From Microbotryum silenes-acaulis (lineage: Eukaryota > Basidiomycota > Microbotryomycetes > Microbotryales > Microbotryaceae), in the NCBI GenBank assembly GCA_003665825.1, contig QPFY01000024.1, forward strand, positions 170,621 to 234,620: a stretch of 64,000 nt of DNA, written 5' to 3'. Positions 1 to 10,876 of the stretch are shown piece after piece; positions within the stretch are counted from its first letter, which is position 1, and each line of letters begins with the position of its first letter. Position numbers and translations under genes: made by a program. A model generated the notes under the pieces. The model saw nothing but the letters and a program-made list of their open reading frames with translations, had not been told where the DNA came from and ran no database searches.

Positions 1-558
1 AAGGATACGGACGATATCATCTTTCTGGACGAGGAGAGCGCGTCGAGGGATCAAGTACAGCTCAACCCCGTTCGGAACGAATCACAAGTCGTGGAACCTA
101 CGTCCAGCGTTCAAAAGATTGACCTTCACATCATCGAAAAAGAGATCCCACCTACGCAAGAGATCATCGCTCCTCGACCAGGCCAAGAAATCGATTTTGA
201 GCGACCGCTACACTCGAACCTCCCCAAACCTACAAGACCTACGAAAGGTTCCCTCGCTCCCCTCCCTTCCGATCTTCCCCCCATAGTACCCACCACAAGA
301 CCCGTACCTCCCACCACCAACCCCACGACCCGTCCTTTCGTTCCGCCCCCACCCCCTCTCCCCACCTCGGGTCGTTTCGAACATCTCTCCACCCCTCTCA
401 CCTTCCTCTCCGATCCTATCATGGTCGACCACGAAGGACAAGAGATTGAGTGGGCCGGTGTGGACGAGGAAGGGGAGGATGAGGTGATTAAAGGATGGAT
501 GGAGGATGCTTTAAGGATTCGGAGGGAGATGAGCCAGAGGGATGGGTGCAGTTCCTAG
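1..558 (+). CDS. 3' end of unrecognised Pro-rich protein (partial)
   Basis: The reading frame is open from the first base of the window to a TAG at 556-558, so this is the C-terminal part of a longer gene whose start is upstream. The visible 185 residues begin with an acidic stretch, continue through a Pro/Thr/Arg-rich middle (poly-Pro near 345-365) and end in a short acidic, probably helical tail. I recognise no domain. Frame usage and length support a real exon, but the function cannot be given from this fragment. It converges on SDH4, whose stop lies about 200 bp away. Confidence 0.6.
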   Translation, partial: KDTDDIIFLDEESASRDQVQLNPVRNESQVVEPTSSVQKIDLHIIEKEIPPTQEIIAPRPGQEIDFERPLHSNLPKPTRPTKGSLAPLPSDLPPIVPTTRPVPPTTNPTTRPFVPPPPPLPTSGRFEHLSTPLTFLSDPIMVDHEGQEIEWAGVDEEGEDEVIKGWMEDALRIRREMSQRDGCSS

Positions 559-761
559 TGCGCGCCAAGTGTATAGAGCCTTGTTGTAATCAATCACTTT
601 CGTGTTTTAGAATGCGCTTCTTTGGAAAAGGGAGAACACTGCAATCTGTTTCAACCCTTTTTCGAAAACGAGCTCAACGAACCCCCCCGTCGGACCAGAC
701 ACGTAATTCTACAAATAAATCCACCCTTCCCGTTTCTTCATGGACTTGACCCCATCCTCGC

Positions 762-1711
762 TCATGCATGCCACGCCTTCTTGACCAACTCCGTCAAGCC
801 TACGGAGAAGCAAAAACAGATAACTACCTCAGTCGCTGACCTCCAACATAAACACAAAAGCCGCGAAACGAAAGCCGCGGCCGTCTCACTCTCCGAACTG
901 ACCAATGTCATTCGTGTTGAACTGGTAGACCCCGACCAAGACACCGCCGGTTGCGATTCGAACGAGCCATTTCGAGATTGTGCCGATCACGGGGAACTTG
1001 TTGGGGTGGACGTAGTCGATCAGGACTTGGTCCAGGCCCTGTAGGAGTGCCAAGGTGGGGAGACGGACGAATTTCGGGGTGGCGGCAAGCGCTGATCAGC
1101 CCCGCCCTTTCAATTGGAACCTCTCCTCCGACATACCATGTGTGAATGAGCCACAATAGCCACGGCCAAGACCCCATCCAGAATAGGATGAACCGACGTA
1201 ACGGCCGTCGCTCCGACGAGAGGGACGAGAGCACCAGAGAGGAGACGCTCAAAGGTCCAGTGGTAGGAACCGTGGGCCTTGTTGGGGGCTGGGAAGGGGG
1301 TCGGGTCGTTGACGGTCCCTTCGATGTCTGTGGACGGTAGGGAGAGGGAGCTTAGTGCTGCCGGTGGGGGAGGCGGGGGAGAGGGGTGGAAAGAGGTGGC
1401 ACGCGAAGGAGCGGAGGGCTTACAAGCTGGAGGGAGGGGACAGAACAATGAGGAGGTTAGCTAGGATCGACTGCGGGTGCTCGACGACCCAGCCACTCAC
1501 GCTTAACAGCCGCCAAACCAGGTCGAGCTGCAGGGGCAATCAAGCGATGAGCGTTACCGCGGCGAGAACGAAGTGGTCAGCGATCGGGCCAAGTCGCTGC
1601 CCGACTGGAGAGACTCGTCCACGCCCACGACGACTTACTGGTCGAGAACGCTCGGGCCGAGCTCAGGACGCCACTTCGGAGAGCAGAGTGTCGCAGCAGT
1701 TGGAAGGACAT
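762..1711 (-). CDS. SDH4: Succinate dehydrogenase membrane anchor subunit (CybS)
   Basis: Small membrane-anchor subunit of mitochondrial complex II, which helps bind haem b and ubiquinone. I resolve four exons: complement of 1639-1711, 1137-1426, 903-1038 and 762-799. All have GT-AG introns and the phases sum to an intact 178-residue protein. The start at 1711 gives a typical mitochondrial presequence (MSFQLLRHSALRSG, ending near AFST). The core GSYHWTFERLLSGALVPL is the first membrane helix of CybS. Residues around AIVAHSHMGLDQVLIDY contain the conserved His that ligands haem and the following D-Y quinone-site motif. A further helix (ATGGVLVGVYQF) and the C-terminal ending GLTELVKKAWHA are typical of the family. 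An in-frame ATG upstream at 1858 exists, but the presequence argues for 1711. Confidence 0.92.
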
Positions 1712-1860
1712 GGTCTTGGACGGGCTTGGAGGTGGAGGCGGATCGGGTGGAGAGAGGTCGACACGGCGGGTGCGCGGCGGCTTCTGGCGGCTTCCAAAGC
1801 GGATCCGCCCGAGAGAAGTGGACCAAATCGGCAGGCCAGCCAATCGCAGCGTGTTCAAAG

Positions 1861-2587
1861 CTTCGGCTGGTCATATCATTATTTTGGTGTCAGGGGAAGT
1901 GCACAATGCAGCTAGAGTTGATTCAAGGACTGGAAGTGAAGTTCCTTGAAATTATTTTTGCACCAGGTTCACCGAAAGATCTGACCCTTTCTCATGTACC
2001 AACTTGACATTTGGGGCCGTTTCGAGTCGCCGCGGCCCGATCTCATTTGAGAGGTCCGTGCGCATCTTCGGAGCCAAGTATTGTGATTCGGGAGATTGTG
2101 AGTTCTAAAGTTATGAAACCCTGGATATATTCGCACTTTCAATGCACCCATCCGCTTAAACTTTCAGGGGCTCACTGTCGGGCCGGCAGTTTCTCGGCAT
2201 ATTTTACGGGGAGCTTCCAGGATCCAGACACCGCCTTGCACGTCCACAGGCAAAGCTGACACCCGGCGGAAGCTCCGTTGATCCCGGCCAGTTTCGTCGG
2301 AAGCGAACAGCTCCGAAGTGGGCATCACAATCGGAACTTGACACGCAGAGGAGCTCCTGTTGTTGAGCTGCACTTTTCAAGGAGACTCGGCCCGGAACCC
2401 GGAACCCTACCTGAAACAAGCCGGATATTTACCGTCTTATCCGAGCCGCGGACGACTTCTCGCGAGGGAAGGGCCTCCATAGCCCACTGTGCACTGAGGT
2501 AGATCTCGCTCCCCTTCCCCGTTCACACTTGCACCTTCACAGCCCCATCTTCTCCAAGAGCGTGCCCTTGCGCCTTTACTTCAAGTG
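1861..2587. other. Intergenic region, probable divergent promoters
   Basis: This stretch separates the start of SDH4 (minus) from the start of the next plus-strand gene at 2588, so it should hold two divergent promoters. I see no convincing coding exon, RNA gene or repeat in it. The stretch just before 2588 is pyrimidine-rich, as is common upstream of fungal start codons. Confidence 0.4.
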
Positions 2588-5087
2588 ATGGTCTCTCCTG
2601 GAGCACGATCAAGACCATTGCTGATCGACCCCTCTGCCTTGTCACCGATCGAATACGAGGCTTACTCGATCTTGGTCAATCATGATCATCACCGACGTGG
2701 ACAACCCGAGGAGCCAGAGCAGCAAGGCGCTGAGCAGAGATCACGATCTGGCACCAGTACATCGCCTTCGGAGCTTTGGCAAGTCCTCAAGAGATGGATC
2801 AAGGTCGATGTTGATCCAAAGGTTGAGAAACAGGTGCGTCCACGCTGTGTGAGACGGGTGGGGTCTATTTGGATTGAGGCAGTGCCGCGACGGACTCGGG
2901 CACTCGGTCTCGAGCACACCGAACTCGGGCAGTCGGTGGGCGTGTTATGCGACCTGTATCAAGCAGTGGGAGCTTGCGAGGTGCGGACAAGATCATTCGA
3001 TGGGCATCACTCGATTTGGTCGTACGAGACCATCTCCAACAAGCTCTTTTCGTGGCCGAGTCCACCAGCAACTGTCATGCTGACGACGTCCTGTCCCCTC
3101 CCCTCCCGCGGAAATCTTTCCCGCTTGAATGCAGATCCTCTCCTTCTACCGCGAACCATCAGCAATCCAGACCGACTCATCAGATCGGGAGCGCGCCCCC
3201 TTGCACCTCATGCTAGGCATGCTCCGATTATGGTCCCACTCGTCAACGAACAGGTTCCTCACACGTGATCTAGCCTTCATCCAGAACGATGAGCCCGCGC
3301 AATTGTTTGTGCCTGCTCCTTCTACCGAAATCTCCTTAGTCGAGCAAAATCCCTCTTCGAGTCCGACCTCACCTGCCGTTGCGACGGCTTCGTCGAACCC
3401 CTTCCGCATCACCCCTGTGGCCAGCCCTTCCCCGCCCCCACATCCGGCTGCCGCCGCCAAGACCGTGGAGCAAGATATCACTACGCCTAGCCTCGTCCCC
3501 GTCCCCGTCCCCGTCCCCGTCATCGCAAGTATTAGTCCTGGCCCACCACCTTCCTTGCCTGCCAAGAGGATCGTCAGCGAATCCGGAGTAGCTCCTGCCA
3601 AGAGGGAAATGAACCCCTTCCGATCATCGGCATCGCCTTCAACTTCGACCACCGTAACTCCAAGAGCTGTGCCGAACCAACCCAAAGATGCAGCGACCTC
3701 TTCAACAATCCCATTCCCACCCTCACTACCGCCGAGAAGACCCGCTGTTGTTTCTCCAATCGAACCGCCCCCTCGTCGAGTCTCACTCAAAAAGACCGCC
3801 GATCCACCGTCCAAACCCCGAGTCCCATCTTTGTCCATGACCCACCGACCGGGAGGAGCTGTCCCCATTCCTCCTCCAACACATCGCGCCACTTCTTCCA
3901 CCCCGACCATTTCGTCCAGAACGCCCCACATCTCAACGAGCGGCTACAACCCTTTATCGGATACCTCGAGCCCAGTCGAACCTCTCATCAAAAACCGCAA
4001 CTCATCCTCCTCGTCCAAATTGACCGGCTCGACGCACATCGGTCTCGAGAATTCAGTCCGACTTCTCCCGACGACCGACGAAAGTCCTCATCGACTGACG
4101 ACACGTATGGCCCGTTCCAACTCGGCCATCTCGAATGCTTCGTCGACGACGTCGAACCCGGATGTTGTAGGGACGTATGACGGCCGGATCGTTTATGAAC
4201 GACCTTTTTCGAGAAAGGTCTCGTCCCCAAAGACAACTTATTCCACTTCACGTGGGATGGGAATGACTCCGAAGGATCTAACGGTCGAAGGCATGGAGCT
4301 TGAAGCCAGCAGTAGCGATGATGACGACGGCGAAGACGAACTTGATCGAGCCACGGTCCTTACGGATCCATTACCTACTCGATTGAGGTTCGAAAGTTTC
4401 TCAAACGGGGAGACGATCCGACCTGATCGACTACGTAATCAAGCACCTCTTCAACCCCCTCCAAGACGAGTCATCACTGCACCTAGTAGCTTCCCATTCT
4501 TTAACCTCGACGACAAAGACGATGATCAAGATATTCCTACAGGATGGGGCGCATCAGCATCCACCCTTGCTCGATCAGCGACCCATTCAGGGGCATCTAC
4601 TTCTCGACGTAGATCGGATCTTCCTATAGGAGTGGTGAGGCCGATTCCTCAGAGAGCAAGTTCGTTGTCGTTCGGTGTGCAGAGGAGGAAACGTTTGGTC
4701 GGGAATGAGGTGCCTGGGCCGTGGACACAGGCTGCGAGAGAGGGGGAGGAGTGGATGCATAGGGCTAAAGAGGGGATTGTGAGGAGGACGTCGAGGGGGA
4801 TCAATTTGATCACTACGACGACGGGGTCATCGAAGAGGGAGAGAGGGGAACCGTTAGTCGGAGCTGGCACTGATGATGAGGAGGAGGAAGGGGTGTTCAG
4901 GGACCAGCCTGAGACCGGGAGGGTCGTGGCTTCCGAAGGAGAGGAGGATAGCGATGACGATGATGGAGGAAGAGTCGAACCTGAGCCTCCTGAGAGGGTC
5001 AAGAGGAAGACAGCGGAAGAGGTGAGGAGGGAAGTTGAGAGGGAGGTCAAGAAGAGTCAGGAAATACTTGGGGCGGAGTGGGAGTAG
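2588..5087 (+). CDS. Large Ser/Pro-rich protein, function unknown
   Basis: I place the start at ATG 2588. The first exon runs to about 2835 (donor gtgcgt), a short middle exon encodes ADKIIRWASLDLVVRDHLQQ near 2988-3060, and the long last exon runs from about 3133 to a TAG at 5085-5087. The N-terminal ~180 residues look folded and helical (ALSPIEYEAYSILVNHD, ELWQVLKRWIKVDVD, LHLMLGMLRLWSHSS). The remaining ~560 residues are low-complexity Ser/Pro/Thr with several acidic clusters and a basic C-terminal third. A (CCCGTC)n hexamer run near 3500 encodes a Val-Pro repeat. Both intron phases are slightly awkward with canonical sites, so exon borders are approximate. I do not recognise the family. 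Confidence 0.6.
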
Positions 5088-5791
5088 ATTAGAGGCGCAG
5101 CGCAGCGATCTTACGTTTCACGTGCATGTACTGCTCGTCGGACTTTCCGAGGGAATTAGCTCAGTGCAATACTCAAAAAGAACGCCACCGCACTTTTCCC
5201 TTTCATACAACTTCTCTAGCTCGGTGTGATCGCGATCGGGATTCTTGCTCTGCACCGGTCTAAGCGCTTCGATCGCCGGCGGCTCGATTGGGAATTGAAG
5301 TCGCCGCGCCGCGGTGAGTCCGAATAGCGCATTGCACCGAGGTGCTGTAGCACAATAAGCCGATATGGGCATTTCCGCATTAGAGGAACAAACCTCGAAA
5401 CATGATGGTTCTATCAGTGCATAATCCACATCTCACTGTACCCAGATACCCCGACCCCTTCAGTCCGTGGGCGAAGATTGCGCAGCCTGGGCTGCACCAC
5501 ACGCTCAGGCCATCCGAATGGAACACGAGTTCTCTTCCTCCTTCTGTCCCTGGTTTTTCTTTTTTACTGTTACTTTTTCGTACTGCACGATCACGAGGGC
5601 GTGTACGTGGCCGAGGTCAAGGAATGACGTTGGGCCCGGTTGCCAGCTCCCCGGCCTTGGCCGCAATCGTGAGGTTGGTGCGTCACCTAGACCTCGCAGC
5701 GACCGGCTTTTCATCACTCGTTATGGTGTCGAAGTCGAACGAGTTGGCCGACCTGTGCGAGGTCACGGTCTGCACGAGCACCCTCGGATCG
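5088..5791. other. Island 1 left flank, no clear gene
   Basis: No convincing gene. From about 5590 the sequence reads as a degenerate coding-like stretch that runs into the left arm of the inverted repeat (phrases such as FITRYGVEVERVG, HGLHEHPR). It could be the remaining part of the repeated gene-like sequence that the arms belong to. It is present only on this side and is not mirrored beyond 6983. Confidence 0.35.
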
Positions 5792-6359
5792 TCTCCTGCC
5801 GGCTGCGCCCTCCGGGCCCTTGCCCCGTCCGCGGACCCCACGGCTTCCAGCTCCGAAGCATCGAGGTCGATCGTGAGTCGTCTATGAACATTTCCGCTAT
5901 CGAACGTTCCAGTGCGAACAATGTCCCCGAAGAAGTGACGAGCGTCACTCATGCCATACAAGTCTTTACAGGCGACCCGTCCGCCACGCCGTTCGCCACC
6001 TCATCGACTCCACTGGCTCCATGGCAAGAGGCTCTCCGGTCGTCGCACCCCAAACTCAACGATCTGGCCTTTCCCGCCTCCTCTCTTCTGCTTCACTGGC
6101 AACTCGCACCGAACGATGAGGATCCGCGCCATCTTCTTCCACGTGACATCGAAGTGACCGACGTGTCGTTGAAAGAAGGGCACACGGCAAGCTCGGAGCT
6201 TTAATCCATCATCTACCCATCGTCGTCGCCAGCTCGCAAGCGACCATCGACCCCGCTGGCGCACTCCTGACCGAGAGCCTGATGCCCCGCAAACGGCAAG
6301 ACTTCCAATATCTTCTCTACCCCACACCGACGCCGTCTAGTCTGATGGGTCCGGAGAAG
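5792..6359 (+). repeat. Left arm of a 568-bp inverted repeat
   Basis: This arm is the reverse complement of 6416-6983. Every stretch I compared matched without an indel, with paired positions summing to 12775. The identity breaks sharply at 5791/6984 on the outside and at 6360/6415 on the inside. Read on the plus strand the arm is coding-like: an open stretch of about 105 codons begins at MNISAIERSSANNV near 5883 and includes GDPSATPFATSSTPLAPW. It ends at a TAA at 6202-6204. A related protein-like sequence occurs at 20322-21253. Confidence 0.92.
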
Positions 6360-6415
6360 GTGAGGCATCGATACAAATTCGCAGTCGCCGATAGATTCGG
6401 GGCCCGGTCTTTCGA
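6360..6415. other. 56-bp spacer of the inverted repeat
   Basis: Unique central spacer between the two arms, the predicted hairpin loop. It starts directly after tccggagaag and ends before its mirror image. I see no gene in it. Confidence 0.9.
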
Positions 6416-6983
6416 CTTCTCCGGACCCATCAGACTAGACGGCGTCGGTGTGGGGTAGAGAAGATATTGGAAGTCTTGCCGTTTGCGGGGCATCAGGCTC
6501 TCGGTCAGGAGTGCGCCAGCGGGGTCGATGGTCGCTTGCGAGCTGGCGACGACGATGGGTAGATGATGGATTAAAGCTCCGAGCTTGCCGTGTGCCCTTC
6601 TTTCAACGACACGTCGGTCACTTCGATGTCACGTGGAAGAAGATGGCGCGGATCCTCATCGTTCGGTGCGAGTTGCCAGTGAAGCAGAAGAGAGGAGGCG
6701 GGAAAGGCCAGATCGTTGAGTTTGGGGTGCGACGACCGGAGAGCCTCTTGCCATGGAGCCAGTGGAGTCGATGAGGTGGCGAACGGCGTGGCGGACGGGT
6801 CGCCTGTAAAGACTTGTATGGCATGAGTGACGCTCGTCACTTCTTCGGGGACATTGTTCGCACTGGAACGTTCGATAGCGGAAATGTTCATAGACGACTC
6901 ACGATCGACCTCGATGCTTCGGAGCTGGAAGCCGTGGGGTCCGCGGACGGGGCAAGGGCCCGGAGGGCGCAGCCGGCAGGAGA
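6416..6983 (-). repeat. Right arm of the 568-bp inverted repeat
   Basis: Mirror copy of 5792-6359. The translation of the minus strand over the arm (open frame ending at 6571) is identical to that of the left arm on the plus strand, which confirms the absence of indels. Immediately outside (6984 on) the sequence is unrelated to the left flank. Confidence 0.92.
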
Positions 6984-7908
6984 GTCGTCCTCGGCAGATC
7001 GACTCTCCAGCTTTGAAGTCCGGAAACACCCCGTCGTCAGCTACTCAGGCTTAAGGAGGTGAAGTTGAGGTTTACGTTATATTTTGTTTTCTTCAAAAGG
7101 TGTCATACATGTTACAATTTATGAAGACCTTTCCTCTGGTAAACTAAGTCTCACCAGCAAATAACGCGATCTGAACACCTCGGCAGATCTCGCGGACCGC
7201 CGAAAAATTGACCAAGATTCATTGAAGGCAAGCGGGTCTACGCGGTGGTTCTGGTCGGATCCTACACGTGCTGAATGCCAGCTTTCATGATCCTTAGCAA
7301 ATATTTCGTTTCTACGCGACAGCCATTGCTGCGTTCACAAATTGTACAAGGCGGCGCAGGGTGCAGTCGACAGGTTGAACTCGAAGGAACCCTCGAAGGG
7401 CTACTGGCGGGCGGCCAAGGACGCGCTCACTCAAGCTATGGCTGATGCGAGGAAGGTTTATCTTCTTCAGGTGAGTTCTTGAGTAGGAGCCTCTTGAATA
7501 ATGTTAATGATTGCTACCACACAGTCGAAGGAGATCAGCGATCACATTGCGCAGCACCGCAATCGGATCTACCTAATGGCCAGAGATGTCAACAACTCCC
7601 TGGTATTTTCCGACAAGCAGATGGCGTACTGGTGCTTGGGAGTGAGCGCTAGAATGCTACCAGTTTCTGCCATGTGCCAAGCTGATCCCCTGAATACCTT
7701 GATCTGGCGGGGCGCTCGGTGAGCATGGGTCTTCCCATTCCGCTTCGAGGAAAGTTAGGACGCTTTTCCCTGTTCCGATTGAGAATAGCTCGTTGAGAAA
7801 AGGACACGCCACAGGCGTCGGTTTACAGGCGTCAGCATCTACTACGAATCATAGGATGCAATGTCACAGACAAGGAGAGGTCCGGTCGGCTCGACCCTAT
7901 ACTAGAAC
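6984..7908. other. Accessory region with possible exon remnants
   Basis: The first ~250 bp are comparatively AT-rich and hold nothing I can name. At 7345-7470 and 7524-7640 (plus strand) two open stretches read as helical protein segments (YKAAQGAVDRLNSKEPSKGY, then SKEISDHIAQHRNRIYLMAR). They are separated by a plausible intron (gtgagt at about 7471, cacag near 7523). They look like two exons of an unrecognised gene or relic. No start or end can be supported. Confidence 0.35.
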
Positions 7909-10170
7909 CTACTGGGACGTCTCTCTCCCCATCGAGCGTCTCGCTGCGAGCCGTCGTATCCCCTCCTGTATCGCGTCCATCGCCTGCGATCGCTCATCGG
8001 ACGTATACAGCGAGGTTACCTTTACTGGACAGAGCCGCGTCACCAAGTCCAACGACTCGCCTAGCTCGGAATCTTCACGGCGAAGCATGTTGATCAAAAG
8101 CTCCCTGTACTGCGGTTTCACGTCGTTGCCGCCGCCCTCGCCCCAGAGACTCGCCCGACGGTCTATCAGTTGCGCCTCCCGATCTTCAGAATAGCGTGGA
8201 CGCGCACCTGGGCGGGCGGCGGGACATCGAAAGAAGTAGTCCCAGGCAGGGTCCTCTGGCCTGATGCGGTAGACCAGGGCATGAAATAGGCAATACACAG
8301 CCGATTCAAACGCGTGGACTAGCCTGTACTCAGGTGCACGATTATTGCAATCCAATCCAACCACGTTGCAAAGAAGCGCCTGTCGAGGAGCGCTTTCCAC
8401 CGTCACCCGGAGGCGGCCGTCTTCTTGGGCCACGATGGCGAACGAGGCTCCCGGATCGGCCACGACGCCGCCATCCCAATCAATGAGTACAAGGTGGCCG
8501 GCAAAGTGGAGGATGTTGCCGAGCGAAAGATCGCGGTGGTGGAAGCCGAGACCGTGAAGCGTGGTCAGCACCGTCAGGAGTTGATCGAAGACTTGGAAAA
8601 CTTGAGCCAGAGGTATGCTGGCCACGATGACGCCGGAAGAGCGGCTGTGGCAGTGGCGACGGGTTGCGCAGAATAAGCAGCTCGAGTGAGCGTCGTATTG
8701 GGGTATGCAGCGGGGTGCGCCACGTTTTGTTACGCCTCCTCTTTTTCGAGGCGGGCATTGATGCTGCTGACGACTGGTCTTCATCGTCTACCGGCAAGCC
8801 CGAGTCAAGGGAGAGGGACGCCGAAGTTTCGAGCGTAGCCAGGTGGTCAAACACGGCCGGTAGTAGAGCACCCTTGTCGCACGCGGCGTTGATCGTGCGA
8901 AGCACGTTTGACTCGACGCGTACAAAGTCCGGACCGACGAGCTGCATTTTCAGGACGAAAGAGGGCGATAAAGTGGAGACCTCCGGAGCGGTGGCGGTGG
9001 CGCTCAGGCTCGGGCGCGTCAGTTGAAACACCGTCGTGCATCGTCCGGAGAAATGGTGCCCGCCTTCCACTTTCGCACAGGACAAAAGCTCGATTGGCTC
9101 TTTGTCCTCAAATGTGACTGCGCGCCCGACGGATGACCCAAAGCCCGACATGAGTAACGACGCGGGTGCAATACCGCTCGTGGGGTGGCACGTGTAGTCG
9201 AAAAAGGGACAAAACCCGGCCGAGTAGACATCCAGGTCGAGCAGAATCGAGAGCACCGCAGCTAGCTCGCCAAAGCCTTGACCCCAGCAGTCCGAGATGG
9301 TCGCGACTCGACACGTTTCTTGGTCCAGTACGACCAGATATGACTTCCTGTCGCTGACGGCCAAGCCAGGGGCGAATAGTCGGGTTGGTTGCGAGAGCAC
9401 ATGCTCGGTTAGATCGAGTACCACCCTGACCAGCTCGGGCGCAGGTGCTCCAGGGCCATCGCCGGGGAACGGAGAGCGAGGTCGGGCACCGAACGCGCAT
9501 GGCACCAGCACGCGGTTCCACAAGAGTGTTTTTGAGCTCGTGTCGACTTTGCAGCATGCCAAGAAAGGCGTCCACTCTTTCGGTTCCTTGTCCGACTCTT
9601 GCCTAGAGTCAAATGGCCGCTCGATAATGTCGCTGAGAGAAAGCCGAGCCGGTCGCTCGGCAGTTGCAGCGGCGAGTTTAAATTGTTTCCCGTGCGTGGG
9701 ATCGGTCTGAGCCTACCGCAGACGAACGCCAGTTCGGTCAGATAGACGGGACTGGTGTCGGCTTAGCCCTCCAAGCACCCGTGCTCAACGAGCGATGTCG
9801 ATCTACATTTCGGTCGTCCTGACTTACAAGTCGTGCTACCCCCTGCATCCAGGTCAACTGGCTGGTCGAGGGTTCAATCCGCGGGTCCTGACTACTGTCG
9901 TGGGCTTCCAGGAAAAGTTTGCGGAGCTCGGCCTGGGTGTCTTGATCCTGGCCGGACGGAACCTGTTTACCTGACTGGCGAGCACGTTGTGAGATCTCTT
10001 CGAACGCCGGATGGTCGAATCCAAGTACCTGCTCGACCAATTCCGGCGCCGAGCGCAACGGAAGGCGGGGTACGATGACGCCTTTGAGCAGAGCGTAATC
10101 CTTAATGTGTGGCAGTGGTCGGTCCCGTCCTCGAGAGCTGCGACCACTGGGTCCAGGTCGCACATCGTGG
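7909..10170 (-). pseudogene. FunK1-type protein-kinase-like gene, frame broken
   Basis: Member of the fungal FunK1 kinase-like family. The N-terminal region includes ELVEQVLGFDHPAFEEISQR (near 9990-10040). An intron from GTAAGT after MQGVARL (about 9829) to ctcag (about 9708) joins it to TDPTHGKQFKLAAATAERPA. The middle contains VVLDLTEHVLSQPTRLFAPG and DCWGQGFGELAAVLSILLDL, typical of the family. The catalytic loop is HRDLSLGNIL (near 8520) and the metal-binding motif is DWD instead of DFG. Between 8620 and 8740 the frame changes by one base and I find no GT-AG intron that explains it. Either the gene is broken or the assembly lost a base, so I list it as a pseudogene with reservation. Its 5' exon start is uncertain (10100-10300). 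A deleted copy lies at 23159-24233. Confidence 0.65.
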
Positions 10171-10876
10171 GAGGACTTGAGTTTGAGCCCGACGATGATG
10201 ATGACGATGGCCAGCACCACGACTGCTGGGACGGGAATGGGCCGAATGGCGACGGCGACGGACTCTGGTAGCGGCCATGTCGAGGACGGTCGATGACATC
10301 ACGGATGCACAGGTCAGCGCTTGAAGCTGAGCTCATGCCCCGAGTCACCCCGTCATTTTCACTGGTTACTGGTCACTTGCCGTGATATAATTTTCAAGTG
10401 CCAGGACGGGCGGATCGACACTCGTTGCAGCACACTCAGCACAACCGGCGTCTGCGCTCATGCTGACCTCGCGCGTTCGCTTGCGGTTACGCTGGCTCGG
10501 ACGCTCTGGATTGGAGCTTGTAGTGGCTGGGCAAGGTCGTGAATTGGAGATCATAGTGTTCAATTGAACTACGAGCGAGTCCGGTGGGGATGGTCAACAC
10601 CGGGCTATGGTGATGCAGGTAAGGAGCGTGCTGATGGCGGCCTATTCGGGCCTACACGAGGCACTGGCAGGCAGCAGCTGGCAGCAGCCGGCTATCGGCG
10701 AGCAGGCCCCCCCCACTCAGTGCTCCCCTCCTTCTCCCTCCTTCCCCTCTCTCCGCCCCTCGATCGCCGCCGATCACTACGCAGTCGCACGCCAAAGAAA
10801 GCCGAGCAGCTAAGCTCTATCCCACTCCGACCAGCCCTCAACTCGGCACCCTCGTATACAAAGCCCGGTCAAGAAC
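10171..10876. other. Gap upstream of FunK1 and SLA1
   Basis: Divergent intergenic stretch between the uncertain FunK1 start and SLA1. It contains a (GAT)n-like run near 10190-10210 and a C-rich, pyrimidine-rich block at 10705-10760, the latter suitable as a SLA1 promoter/leader. No other gene is supported. Confidence 0.4.

Noticed and set aside
3146..3931. Long minus-strand ORF of 261 codons
   Set aside because: It is the antisense shadow of the Ser/Pro-rich plus-strand gene; its Gly/Val-rich translation mirrors the low-complexity coding strand.
9868..9890. A tRNA B-box-like sequence (gggttcaatccg), repeated near 24080
   Set aside because: It lies inside the FunK1 coding sequence, no A-box or cloverleaf can be drawn around it, and the second occurrence is simply the gene duplicate.
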